Source: FEB-10 sp963710645 | GTDB taxonomy: Bacteria > Acidobacteriota > Thermoanaerobaculia > Thermoanaerobaculales > Sulfomarinibacteraceae | DNA: 64,000 bases | NCBI GenBank assembly: GCA_963710645.1 | Contig: CAVQBD010000009.1 | Coordinates: forward strand, 186,001-250,000 | Direction: 5' to 3' | In this document: positions 27,251-37,607 of the stretch, one piece after another | Layout of the letters: each line of letters starts with the position of its first letter | Numbering within the stretch: position 1 is the first letter of the stretch | Notes under the pieces: generated by a model | The model's database searches: none | Told to the model about the DNA's origin: nothing | Seen by the model: only the letters and a program-made list of their open reading frames with translations | Made by a program: the position numbers and the translations under genes

Positions 27251-27618
27251 CGGTGGTGGATTCTTCGGGCTGGATCGAGTATTTCATCGACGGTCCACTG
27301 GCCGATCGTTTTGAACCGCATCTGTCCGATCTGTCCGCGGTCATCACCCCCACCATCGTGATGTACGAGGTCTACCGTGTGATCCGTCGCGAACGGTCCG
27401 AGGCGGAGGCCACCGCCGCGGTGGCCCAGATGCAGAAGACCCGGGTCGCCGACCTCGACCAGTTCTTGGCCCTCACCGCCGCGGATCTCGGTCTGAGCCA
27501 CCAACTCGCCATGGCCGACGCCATCGTCTACGCCACCGCCATTGTCAATCACTCGGAGCTGGTCACGGCCGATGGGGATTTCGAGGGTCTTGCCGGAGTC
27601 ACTGTCTACGGGCTTTGA
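27247..27618 (+). CDS. vapC: PIN-domain ribonuclease toxin (VapC-like)
   Basis: GTG 27247 overlaps the antitoxin stop. The 123-residue product fits the PIN fold: Asp5 in VVDSSGWIEYF, Glu in MYEVYRVIRR (about 41), acidic residues around MADAIVYATA (about 93) and VTADGDFEG (about 110). These form the usual Mg2+-binding acidic cluster of VapC nucleases, which cleave tRNA or rRNA loops. The target here cannot be told from sequence. The frame is intact, so the toxin is probably functional and held by the coupled antitoxin. Confidence 0.88.
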   Translation: MTVVDSSGWIEYFIDGPLADRFEPHLSDLSAVITPTIVMYEVYRVIRRERSEAEATAAVAQMQKTRVADLDQFLALTAADLGLSHQLAMADAIVYATAIVNHSELVTADGDFEGLAGVTVYGL

Positions 27619-27716
27619 GCCACGCTGGGGGTTCGCCAGTGGAGTCGGGAGATCTGCCACTCCCGGGGAGAGGGTGCGACGTCCGAGAAAGTTGAAAGTC
27701 GAAAGTCCCCTCCCGC

Positions 27717-27909
27717 CCGGATGCCAACGGCCCGCGCGTTCGCTTCGACACGCTGATTTCAGCGCGCCCCTCTCCCCACGGCGCTACCCGAGGTTGCCAC
27801 CCTTGACATTGTTCGGACGCCTGTCTCAGATCCATCAGCGATGAGGATCCGAACAATGTCAAAAGTGGCACGCCCGCTCATCGCGTTCACGCCTCTCCGG
27901 GCGGGCGGG
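27717..27909. repeat. 193-bp direct repeat flanking vapBC, right copy (hairpin copy 3 inside)
   Basis: It has the same length and nearly the same sequence as 26554-26746. The hairpin arms are at 27803-27817 and 27848-27862. A GAAAGTC heptad run lies just before it (27690-27709) and an ACTTTCA/ACGTTCA heptad array just after (27914-27948). Confidence 0.9.
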
Positions 27910-27913
27910 GGCG

Positions 27914-27948
27914 ACTTTCAACTTTCAACGTTCAACGTTCAACTTCTA
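27914..27948. repeat. Heptad array, ACGTTCA type
   Basis: Units ACTTTCA, ACTTTCA, ACGTTCA, ACGTTCA, ACTTCTA run end to end, 13 bp before the pepF stop codon. Confidence 0.85.
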
Positions 27949-27961
27949 TCCAAGTGCCCTT

Positions 27962-29890
27962 CTAACTTCCCTCGAGCAGCAGTTCCTCGAGCTCGGTGAC
28001 GATGGCGTCGAAGCGTTCCAGGGCGGCGGCGATGTCGTCGGGCTTGGTAAGGTCCGCTCCGGCGGCGGCGAGCATCTCCACCGGCGGCCTGGTGTTGCCG
28101 CCCTTCAGCATTCCCAGGTAGGCCTCGGTGGCTCCCGGCTCGCCGCTGCCGATCTTGTCGGCGATGGCGATGGCCGACGCCATGCCGGTGGCGTAGGAGT
28201 AGACGTAGTACTTGTAGTAGAAGTGCGGGATATAGGCCCACTCGATGCCATCGTTGGCGCCCAGGGTGAAATCGGGCCCGTAGTAGTCCCTGATCAACGC
28301 CGCGTAGATCTCGTTGAGCCCGTCGGCTGTCACCGGCTCGCCCGCCTCCACGAGCTCGTGCAGGCGGAGCTCGAATTCGGCAAACAGCGTCTGACGATAG
28401 ATCGTCTGACGAATGCCCTCGGCCAGCTCGGTCAACAGCCATGCCCGCTCGGCCTTGGACTGAGAGTTGGCGATGAGGTACTGCGACATCAGCATCTCGT
28501 TGGTGGTGGACGCCACCTCGGCGAGCAGCATCGAGTATCTCGAGGACAGGTATGGTTGGTTGGCGTTGGTGAGCTGGGTGTGCATGGCGTGGCCCAGCTC
28601 GTGGGCCAGGGTGGACACGTCGTCAAAGCCGTCCTGGAAGTTCATCTTGATGAATGGGTGGACGCCGTAGACCGAGCTCGAGAACGCGCCGCTTTCCTTC
28701 CGTTTCGACGGGTAGACATCTACCGCACCGTTGACCGGATTCACCAACCGGTCCACTTCGGTGACGTATTCGGTTCCAAGGGGCTTCAGCGACTCGAGGA
28801 TCACCTCCGCACCCTCGACATAGGTCATATCGCGGGCGGCACTTTCCACCAGGGGCACATAGAGATCGTAGATCCGGACCTCGTCCAGACCCATGACCTC
28901 CTTGCGGAGCTCCACATAACGGTGCAGGGCCGGGGCGTGGGCGCGTACCGTCTCGATCAAGGTGCGGTAGACGGCCGGGTCGATGTCGTCCTTGTCGAGG
29001 TAGGCCTCCAGGGCCGTGTCATAGCCACGGGCTCGGGCGAAGGTGACGTCGAGCTGTGCCTGGCCGCCGAGGGTCGCCGCAAAGGTGTTCTCGTACTGTC
29101 GAATGGTCGCGAACATGGACTCCACAGCCTGCTCGCGAACCCGCCGGTCGCCGGAGGCGCGATACCTGCCGTAATTGGCGAAGGTCAGAGGGACGTCGGC
29201 ACCATCGGAATTTGTGATCGAGGGCAAGGGCATTTCGGATATCAACGACTGGAACGCCCGTTCCACCGGCGACGGCAGTTCGTTGAGGTCGATGGCCGCC
29301 CAGAGGTTGTCGCCGGCGAGACCGAGCACCCGCTCCGCCTCGGCGTCCAGCACACGATCAGCCCGGCGCCGCAGACCATCGATGGCGGGACTGAAGGTCT
29401 CCAGGTCCGGCTGCTCGGAATAGAACCGCTCGAGATCGGTGTCTGACAAGGCCAGGACCGCCTCCCTGAGGACGGCGCTTTCATCCATGATGGCGTTTGT
29501 CAGGCTCAGCGCTCGCTGATGGCGCGCAATGGCATCCTGATCGGTGGTATCGGTGATGGAGCCGAGGTTGGCGTACAGGGTCAGGCGATTTCCGGCAAGC
29601 TCCAGATCGAAGAACCGTCCCAGGTAGTCGGCCAGACCATCCACGTCGTCGAGATCACCGTGGAGGGTTCCGAGTTCCGCGAGCTCGATCACAGCCTCGT
29701 TGTATGCCCTCTCCCATTGCACTTCGTCGGCGAAAAGATCCTCGAGCGTCCATTTGTAGACCGACGGTACGCTCTCGCGTTCGCCGTTCGCGTCGGGCGT
29801 ATAGGGCGGGAGTTCACCAAGAGTCCCGGCCGTCGCACCCGCCGTCACCAGAACGATTCCCAGGATGATCCAGATATTTCGTCGATTCAA
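27962..29890 (-). CDS. pepF: Oligoendopeptidase F-type metallopeptidase (M3B), exported or membrane-anchored
   Basis: The 642-residue protein contains the M3 zinc site LAHELGHAMH (about 425-434) with the downstream Glu in LLAEVASTTNEML. It also has a YSYATGMASAIAIADKI tail typical of PepF. A TTG start at 29890 is preferred: GGAGGT lies 6 nt upstream and an export signal (RRNIWIILGIVLVTAGATAG) follows at once. Cytoplasmic PepF lacks such a signal, so this version probably trims peptides in the periplasm. Length and domain order match the family (about 600). It is divergent from groES across a 247-bp intergenic region. Confidence 0.88.
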   Translation of the reverse strand: MNRRNIWIILGIVLVTAGATAGTLGELPPYTPDANGERESVPSVYKWTLEDLFADEVQWERAYNEAVIELAELGTLHGDLDDVDGLADYLGRFFDLELAGNRLTLYANLGSITDTTDQDAIARHQRALSLTNAIMDESAVLREAVLALSDTDLERFYSEQPDLETFSPAIDGLRRRADRVLDAEAERVLGLAGDNLWAAIDLNELPSPVERAFQSLISEMPLPSITNSDGADVPLTFANYGRYRASGDRRVREQAVESMFATIRQYENTFAATLGGQAQLDVTFARARGYDTALEAYLDKDDIDPAVYRTLIETVRAHAPALHRYVELRKEVMGLDEVRIYDLYVPLVESAARDMTYVEGAEVILESLKPLGTEYVTEVDRLVNPVNGAVDVYPSKRKESGAFSSSVYGVHPFIKMNFQDGFDDVSTLAHELGHAMHTQLTNANQPYLSSRYSMLLAEVASTTNEMLMSQYLIANSQSKAERAWLLTELAEGIRQTIYRQTLFAEFELRLHELVEAGEPVTADGLNEIYAALIRDYYGPDFTLGANDGIEWAYIPHFYYKYYVYSYATGMASAIAIADKIGSGEPGATEAYLGMLKGGNTRPPVEMLAAAGADLTKPDDIAAALERFDAIVTELEELLLEGS

Positions 29891-29985
29891 GGCGCCACCT
29901 CCGTCTCTTCGATTGGATACCATACCTGAGTGTTCGCGCCATGACGAGCGGTCTTGAGACCTTAGTCAACTCAACGCAGATAGCT

Positions 29986-30008
29986 ATCTACAGGTCCAAC
30001 CTGTAGAT
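29986..30008. promoter_or_regulatory. Perfect dyad, possible operator
   Basis: ATCTACAGGT, then CCA, then ACCTGTAGAT: 10-bp perfect arms with a 3-nt centre. It lies between the divergent pepF and groES genes, 37 bp upstream of the groES -35 box. A regulator site is inferred from symmetry alone. Confidence 0.5.
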
Positions 30009-30028
30009 CTTAGTCAAATTGACTAAGA
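30008..30028. promoter_or_regulatory. Perfect dyad TCTTAGTCAA-A-TTGACTAAGA, possible operator
   Basis: The 10-bp arms have one central base and directly abut the preceding dyad. A third CTTAGTCAA half-site occurs at 29961-29969. It lies 17 bp upstream of the groES -35 box. Confidence 0.5.
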
Positions 30029-30044
30029 AAAATAAAAAAATCCC

Positions 30045-30073
30045 TTGACAGTCGATTGCGGAAGACCTATATT
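30045..30073 (+). promoter_or_regulatory. Sigma-70-type promoter of groESL
   Basis: TTGACA (30045-30050), a 17-nt spacer and TATATT (30068-30073) form a near-consensus housekeeping promoter. Transcription should start within the CIRCE element. Confidence 0.9.
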
Positions 30074-30078
30074 GCCCC

Positions 30079-30105
30079 TTAGCACTCGCTACCGCAGAGT
30101 GCCAA
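30079..30105 (+). promoter_or_regulatory. CIRCE element (HrcA operator)
   Basis: TTAGCACTC, nine bases, then GAGTGCCAA match the CIRCE consensus with one change in the right arm. The element overlaps the expected transcription start. HrcA binding there would repress groESL until heat or misfolding stress. Confidence 0.95.
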
Positions 30106-30137
30106 AATCGTTCAACAAGTCGAAAGGAGAGAGTCAT

Positions 30138-30428
30138 ATGAAGGTGAAACCTCTGAGCGATCGGGTTCTCCTGAAGCGCACTGAAACAACCGAAGAGGTG
30201 CGTGGTGGAATCATCATTCCGGATACGGCCAAGGAAAAGCCGCAAGAGGCTGAGGTCGTCGCTGTGGGGGACGGCAAGCTCGACGACGACGGCAAGCGTC
30301 TGCCCATGAACGTAAAAAAGGGCGACCGAGTCCTCATCGGCAAGTACACCGGCCAGGACATCAAGATTAACAACGAGGAGCACACCATCGTCCGCGAAGA
30401 CGAAATCCTCGCCATCATCGTTTCGTAA
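30138..30428 (+). CDS. groES: Co-chaperonin GroES
   Basis: This 96-residue protein opens MKVKPLSDRVLLKRTE and contains EVRGGIIIPDTAKEKPQEAEVVAVG. That span holds the mobile loop (~16-32) that docks on GroEL. The C-terminal EHTIVREDEILAIIVS is typical. ATG 30138 has AAAGGAG 10 nt upstream. It caps the GroEL ring and is the first gene of the CIRCE-controlled operon, 11 bp before groEL. Length and sequence are ordinary for the family. Confidence 0.98.
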   Translation: MKVKPLSDRVLLKRTETTEEVRGGIIIPDTAKEKPQEAEVVAVGDGKLDDDGKRLPMNVKKGDRVLIGKYTGQDIKINNEEHTIVREDEILAIIVS

Positions 30429-30439
30429 GGAGGCCAGAC

Positions 30440-32086
<1,647 letters not shown>

Positions 32087-32110
32087 TCTCCAACCCGTCG
32101 TAAGACACAA

Positions 32111-32140
32111 GACCCGGGCTTCGGCCCGGGTCTTTTTTTT
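32111..32140 (+). terminator. Rho-independent terminator of groESL
   Basis: GACCCGGGC (32111-32119), a TTCG loop, GCCCGGGTC (32124-32132) and eight T residues. It starts 25 nt after the groEL stop codon. Confidence 0.95.
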
Positions 32141-32594
32141 GATCACAGATCGAAGAACAAAGATCCCCCACCCACCCGGAGCGGCTTTGTAGCGCAGCCG
32201 TCTCGGCTGCACATCCACCCGCCCACCCATTGCGAATTGCCTATTACGGATAGCGAATTCACCTCCGCCCGACCGACGACAAACGCGCGAACTCCGAGGG
32301 TCCAAATTCGTAATTCGCAATTTGAAATTCGAGGGGCCCACCCGCCCGGGTCAGCGTTGTGGAGCAGGCTTCCGGCATGCATTCTCCAGCCAACTCGACT
32401 GCCAAGGAGGCAAAATTCTAAATTTTGAGTTTTGAATTTTGAATGCCCCCACCCACCCGAACCTGGCGGGGCGGGCGGGAATTCAGAATCGAGAATTAAG
32501 AACTCAAACTTCAGTGGTGTGCAGGCCGGAGGCCTGCGCTACAAAACCCGGCGCGGTCAGGCGCTTGGTTCTGTGTTCTTCGTTCTTCGATCAG
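32141..32594. repeat. Mosaic repeat region between groEL and the serine hydrolase
   Basis: No gene is supported. It contains C-runs (CCCACCCACCCGG at about 32166, 32336 and 32446), three partial TTGTGG/TGCAGGCC palindrome arms, and heptad arrays AATTCGN (32304-32333), TTTTGAA (32416-32443) and GAATTNA (32479-32513). The two genes converge here. Confidence 0.7.
32416..32443. repeat. Heptad array, TTTTGAA type
   Basis: Units TTCTAAA, TTTTGAG, TTTTGAA, TTTTGAA are followed directly by a CCCACCCACCCG C-run. Confidence 0.8.
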
Positions 32595-34133
32595 CTACGG
32601 AGCCGGTGGCGACTCGGGGGGTTCGTCCGACAGCCGCATGAAAACCACCGGCGGGACCTCATCCTCCATGGTTGCGGCCAATGAAAGCACTGTTCCGTCG
32701 GTCCCGAACTGGAAGCGGATCACAAACTCCTCACGCAGCTCATAGCCGTCGAGCTTGAAAAGGAAGGCGTTGTTGTGGAAGTGCTCGAGAGGGGCGGCCA
32801 TGGTGTGGAAGACGGCGCTGAGGCCCGTCTCCCCCTCATCGGTGACAACGATGTCTCCGTATGCCGGGTGGCGGTAACGGCCGGCGAGGCCGGCGGCCGG
32901 GGCGGACGGCGAGGTGCCGGTCTTCCTCATGGTCTCGCGGATGGCAAACGCCTCGACTCGGGCCTTTTCGATGGTGGCGTCCCGGAATTCGAACTGTTCG
33001 CTCCAGTTGATTTCCGGGAGGCCGAGGAAACGATCAAAAACCCAGCGTGAGACAACCTCGGGAAGGAAGTGATCGGATCTATTGCTGAGAATGGCGACCC
33101 CGAGACCATCGAACGGGAGCAGTGCGACCATGGAGTAGTAACCGTCGATGGATCCAGTGTGCCAGGCCATCAAACGTCCCCGATAGGTCTGCACGAACCA
33201 CCCGAGCCCGTAGGTCGTGATGGGCTCCTGATCGGAACCCAGCACTGAAACCGCCATCTGCGGGGTGAAGATCTCGCGCGCATATTCCGGGCTCAGCAGC
33301 CGACGGTCACCGTGGACGCCATTGCCGAGAAGCAGCCGCAGCCATTGGGAGAGATCATCGGCCGTCGTGCAGACGGAGCTCGCGGGGCCGATGGCCCAGC
33401 CGGTGTAGGGCCGCGCCGGAACCACCTTCCCGTCCTCGCCCCGCCGGTAGGGCAAGGCGACGTCCGGGTCGTCAAAGGGTGGTGTTCCGAAGAGACTTCG
33501 CTCCATTCCGAGCGGCACGAAGATCTGGTCGGCAACGAATGCCTCCCAGGTGCCGCCGCTGACCTTTCCCACAACTTTGCCGGCCACCATGTACATCAGG
33601 TTGTTGTAATAGAAATTCTCCCGAATCCCCGAGTCGAGCCTCAGGTATCTCAGCGAAGAAATCAGCTCGTCGCGGCTGGCATCCGACCGGTACCACACTG
33701 CGTCGTGCCGGCGCATGCCGGTGCGATGGGCCAGCAGGTCGCGAATCGTCAGTTTGGCGCTGGCATGGTCGTCCTGGACCGAAAATTCTGGAAGATAGGT
33801 CCTCACCGGATGGTCGAGTTTCACCGTCCCCTCGTCCACGAGCATCCCGACGGCGACGGCGGTGAAAGCCTTGGTGGTGGAGGCTGCGGCGAAGAGGGTG
33901 TTGGATGTCACCGGCTTCTGACTTGCCAGATCGCGGACTCCGAATCCGCCTGCGAAGACGACCTCACCGTCATGGACCACCGCGACCGCAACGCCGGGAA
34001 CGTCCCACCGGTGCATGATCTCGTCCACCACGTGAGGCAACTCGAGCAGGGCTTCTCGGGAAATGTCATCGACCGCGCACACCGGGAGCGCCACCATCGC
34101 CACCGAAGCACCGATCAACAGAGTTTTCAGCAT
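32595..34133 (-). CDS. Secreted serine hydrolase, beta-lactamase/class C penicillin-binding-protein family
   Basis: The 512-residue product begins with a signal peptide (MLKTLLIGASVAMVALPVCA). It carries the serine-hydrolase triad: S85-T-T-K88, Y176-N-N178 and an HTG motif in AWHTGSIDGYY (about 335). The C-terminal ~110 residues (LAGRYRHPAYGDIVV...) match the DUF3471-type beta domain common in such esterases and peptidases. Family members act in the periplasm as D-Ala-D-Ala peptidases, esterases or amidases; resistance is rarely their role. ATG 34133 is chosen from the signal peptide; the binding site is weak. It lies 94 bp downstream of the Asp-box protein, possibly the same transcript. Confidence 0.85.
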   Translation of the reverse strand: MLKTLLIGASVAMVALPVCAVDDISREALLELPHVVDEIMHRWDVPGVAVAVVHDGEVVFAGGFGVRDLASQKPVTSNTLFAAASTTKAFTAVAVGMLVDEGTVKLDHPVRTYLPEFSVQDDHASAKLTIRDLLAHRTGMRRHDAVWYRSDASRDELISSLRYLRLDSGIRENFYYNNLMYMVAGKVVGKVSGGTWEAFVADQIFVPLGMERSLFGTPPFDDPDVALPYRRGEDGKVVPARPYTGWAIGPASSVCTTADDLSQWLRLLLGNGVHGDRRLLSPEYAREIFTPQMAVSVLGSDQEPITTYGLGWFVQTYRGRLMAWHTGSIDGYYSMVALLPFDGLGVAILSNRSDHFLPEVVSRWVFDRFLGLPEINWSEQFEFRDATIEKARVEAFAIRETMRKTGTSPSAPAAGLAGRYRHPAYGDIVVTDEGETGLSAVFHTMAAPLEHFHNNAFLFKLDGYELREEFVIRFQFGTDGTVLSLAATMEDEVPPVVFMRLSDEPPESPPAP

Positions 34134-34227
34134 CGCCTCATGCAACCCGCATGCGGGGCGGTTTCCTTCCGTCTTCGGCCAACCGGAACCCGGGAGCGAT
34201 CCGAGCGAACCGCCGCAGCGTGCCCGG

Positions 34228-37200
34228 CTATGGATTCGCCTCCGTCCACCCGGAGGTGTCGCCAGCGTCAAATCCATCGATAAACACGTAACCGTCCACC
34301 GGGAGACACCCCATGTAGCCGAGAATCTCCACATCATCGATGGCAACTTCGATGAGGTCGCCACCGCCGGTCCCGTCGGCCGTCCTGATCCTGACCTGGA
34401 GGGTGGCCGTCAGCTCGACAAACTCTTCGAGGTTGAATGCAACCTGGGTCCAGACATTGGCGTTGGTGATCGAACCCGGCAACTCCTCCAGGATTGTCCA
34501 GGATGAGCCTCCGTCGTTGGAGACCTCGAGCACGTAGTAGTCGCCAGCGTCGTCGTTGTCCTCGTTGAAGAACCAGCGCCACAAGCTCACCCGGACTCGA
34601 TGCATCCCCTCACCGTTGATCACCGGTGAGGTCGCGATCACCTCGCCCCCGTCCACGTCGTTGACACCCGCGTTGGCGTCGGGATTCTCGGCCGTGTAGA
34701 GGCAGTTGACGCCGCCGGCTGTATGGTCGTCCTCGGGCTGGGAGGGTGCACCGTAGTTGCCCACCGTTCCCACCGGATCACCGATCAGGAAGTCACCCTG
34801 GATTGCCGCCGGTGTCCCGAGCTCGAAGACCCAGCCTTGATTGCCGCTCTCGAAGTCGTCGGCCAGGAGCGTGAAGACGTCCGCCGCGGGCTCGCCCCAC
34901 ACTTCAACCGTGTTGCTCTCCTCGTATGGTCCGGAGATGTCTGTTGCGCGCACGACGTAGTAGTAGCGGATTCCAGCGGTCAGGCCCGCCGTGTCCACGT
35001 AGGATGTGCCGGTCACGGCTGCGGCCACGAGATTGCCCGAGCTCGGAACAAATCCCGACGTCTCGGAGCGGTAGACGTTGTAGACCACAGGGCCCGCACA
35101 CACCGGGCTGGCCGCGTCCCACTCCAACAGCAGGGCGCAGGCGCCGGTCGCCGGCGCGATCACCGACTGCAGGCCATCAAAGAGCGGGGCCGTCTGCCAG
35201 GTGATCCGGGTGGCTTCGAGATCGCTCACCCCGTTGCCGCACGACGCATTCATCACTTCGCAGTTGTAGACGTGGGTGCCGCTGTCGGCGGCCAGATAGG
35301 TGGCTGCGTCACCGCCCACCGGGTCTCCGTCCCGGGTCCACTGGTAGGAGTCGCCCGTTCCTCCGTAGGCGGTGGCCGTGAGCAACTGGTCTGATCCGCT
35401 GCACAGGACCAGCGGGCCGGCAGGCGTCACGTCCACCGTTTCCGGATTGTCGGCGCATGCAGCATGGTCCACCGGCGCGTAGTCCTTGGTCAGCCCACAC
35501 TGGTTGATGGCGCGGAGCACATAGCTGTGGTTTGCGGTGTCGCCCGATTCGTAGCTCACCGAGGTGGCCGTCCACGGAATGTTGTCCACCGCCAGCGCAC
35601 CGTCGACCCAGAGTTGGTACAGCCGGTCGTCGGGACTCTGATCGCCGTCACCCCAGTACACGTCGGGAGCGTCCCACTGGAGGGTCAACGTCGTGTTGCC
35701 GAAGATCTCCACCGACGGCGGTTCAAAGGTTGGCGACCGCTCGCTCCAGTGGGCCGGCTCGGAACACACCTTGCGGATGATGATCTCCTCCTCCGCTGTC
35801 GTCTCGCGGCGATCGATCCAGACCGGCCACACCACTCCGTTGGCCACGTCCACACCCTGGTAGTCGCCACGCTCGAAGCCGACTCCGCCGGCAACCCGCT
35901 GGTCGCCCTCGAGGGTCGAGATCTGCAGCGGTTCCTCCCAGCTTTGCCCGCCGTCGATGGACCGCATCACGAAGTAGTGGCTCCGTTGGCGGTCCTCGAG
36001 GGCGACGGGGTTGAGCCGCGTCCGGTGATAGGCGACGTAGATCGATCCGTCCGCAGGATCCACCCGCGCCATGCCCAGGAAGTGGTCGACGTTGTTGCCG
36101 TCGGCCTCGGTCAGATTGACCGGGGTAGACCAACTGCCGCCGTTGTCATCGGAGTACATGAAGAAGATGTCGAAATTGCAGGGGTTGGTCCAGTTGGCGT
36201 CCCAGGTGGCGCAGTTCCAGTTGGCCTGAGCCGTGCAGAGCTGGTTGTAGGTGAAAATAACCACGTACACCCGGCCGAAAAACGGCGACGCCGGGTTGCG
36301 GTCGGCGTCCACGTAGGGCTGGCTTTTGGCGTCCCGTTGGCACTGGGCCGGGATGCTGCCGCTGTGCCAGCCGGCATTGTTCGGGAAGAGATACTGGCCG
36401 CCCCAGGGCTGCCAGGTCTGACCGCAGTCCGAGCTGCTGGCGAACCTGAGTGTGTCGTTGCCGTAGTTGTCCCAGACCAGAAGGGCTGTGCCGTCGGGGG
36501 CCACACCCAGGTCCGGGCCGAGAGCGTTGTAGGCCGCCGTGACGGTGACCATCGGCGTCCAGGTCGCACATTGATCGACCGAACGCGCGACCTTCTCCGA
36601 GTTCAGATTGTGCCAGGTGGAATAGATCGTCCCATAGCAGGGAGATGTGGGCGTGTTGTCCACCACGAGCCACTCGCGGTCCTCACTGCTTCCGAAACCC
36701 GGCCGCGTCTCACAGTCGGTCCAGGTCACGCCGTTGTCCTCGGAACGCCTGACCACCGTGTGGGAGGTTGCGCACGTCCCTGTAGTGCAGGCGAGCTTGG
36801 CGTGGTAGGCATATCCAGTGGCCGTTTGATAGTAGGTCACCGGGTCGCACTCCCATACATAGCCGCCGTTCAAACCAACTTGACCCAGGTTCCAGGTCTG
36901 GCCCCAATCCGAAGTGGTGGCCAGAAAGCTCGATGTTTCGTTACCGCCCCCTGGAACCGAGGTCGCGATCACGTTGCCTCCGTTCGAAGGGTTGACTGTG
37001 GCGTGGACCTCACCTCGTGATATCGCGTCCCCACCTGTGAGGTTGAGGTCGCTCGGCCAGTCGTTGGCGATGGCCTCCACTGCCCCCTCCCCCAAATTCG
37101 CCTCGGCCAGGATGTGCGAGCACCCAGGTCGCTCCCCCGTACGCTCATAGTGGGCATCCAGCGCCTTGCGCAGGAAGTGGGGATACTGACTGGGTCCGGA

Positions 37201-37494
37201 GGTCGCCATCTCCTCATCAATGGCGGCCTTCTCGCCACGGAAATCGAGACGCTCCTGGATCGTGAGCAACGATCGATCGTCAAAATCACCCGACGGCAGG
37301 CCATAGATCGAGGCGTCGATGGGCTCCACGTTGTGGTGGACCCACAGGAGATCCCGGATCGAGTCGAGATCGTGCCGTTCCTGACACTCCCAATAGCGCT
37401 CGAGCACCTCCTGGGGGACCTCGTCCGCCGCCTGCGCCAACATGGGCAGCAGCACCGTCCCAGCCAACACGACCAGCCATACCGTACGCTTCAT
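34228..37494 (-). CDS. Large secreted Asp-box (sialidase-like) protein with Ig/FN3, jelly-roll and C-terminal DGFDAGD motif
   Basis: ATG 37494 follows GGGAGGGA and starts a clear signal peptide (MKRTVWLVVLAGTVLLPMLAQA), giving 1,088 residues. At least five Asp boxes (SDWGQTW, SEDNGVTW, SSDCGQTW, SDDNGGSW, SIDGGQSW) mark a BNR-type beta-propeller over roughly 190-580. Sialidase catalytic Arg/Asp/Tyr residues are not evident, so enzyme activity is doubtful. An Ig-like region (QWTRDGDPVGG), an FN3 domain (NVYRSETSGF...YYYVVRATD) and a DDFESGNQGW-initiated jelly-roll follow. The tail FIDGFDAGDTSGW matches the subtilase tail. It is probably surface-attached or exported. Confidence 0.8.
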   Translation of the reverse strand: MKRTVWLVVLAGTVLLPMLAQAADEVPQEVLERYWECQERHDLDSIRDLLWVHHNVEPIDASIYGLPSGDFDDRSLLTIQERLDFRGEKAAIDEEMATSGPSQYPHFLRKALDAHYERTGERPGCSHILAEANLGEGAVEAIANDWPSDLNLTGGDAISRGEVHATVNPSNGGNVIATSVPGGGNETSSFLATTSDWGQTWNLGQVGLNGGYVWECDPVTYYQTATGYAYHAKLACTTGTCATSHTVVRRSEDNGVTWTDCETRPGFGSSEDREWLVVDNTPTSPCYGTIYSTWHNLNSEKVARSVDQCATWTPMVTVTAAYNALGPDLGVAPDGTALLVWDNYGNDTLRFASSSDCGQTWQPWGGQYLFPNNAGWHSGSIPAQCQRDAKSQPYVDADRNPASPFFGRVYVVIFTYNQLCTAQANWNCATWDANWTNPCNFDIFFMYSDDNGGSWSTPVNLTEADGNNVDHFLGMARVDPADGSIYVAYHRTRLNPVALEDRQRSHYFVMRSIDGGQSWEEPLQISTLEGDQRVAGGVGFERGDYQGVDVANGVVWPVWIDRRETTAEEEIIIRKVCSEPAHWSERSPTFEPPSVEIFGNTTLTLQWDAPDVYWGDGDQSPDDRLYQLWVDGALAVDNIPWTATSVSYESGDTANHSYVLRAINQCGLTKDYAPVDHAACADNPETVDVTPAGPLVLCSGSDQLLTATAYGGTGDSYQWTRDGDPVGGDAATYLAADSGTHVYNCEVMNASCGNGVSDLEATRITWQTAPLFDGLQSVIAPATGACALLLEWDAASPVCAGPVVYNVYRSETSGFVPSSGNLVAAAVTGTSYVDTAGLTAGIRYYYVVRATDISGPYEESNTVEVWGEPAADVFTLLADDFESGNQGWVFELGTPAAIQGDFLIGDPVGTVGNYGAPSQPEDDHTAGGVNCLYTAENPDANAGVNDVDGGEVIATSPVINGEGMHRVRVSLWRWFFNEDNDDAGDYYVLEVSNDGGSSWTILEELPGSITNANVWTQVAFNLEEFVELTATLQVRIRTADGTGGGDLIEVAIDDVEILGYMGCLPVDGYVFIDGFDAGDTSGWTEANP

Positions 37495-37607
37495 GATCCC
37501 TCCCACGGCCGCCGTCTGACGGCTCTCACCGGCGGGTCGAGCGGTTGGTTATCTCAGGTCATGCATCCTGAAAGCGACCGTAACCGGCACTGTGATCGTA
37601 ACAGAAT

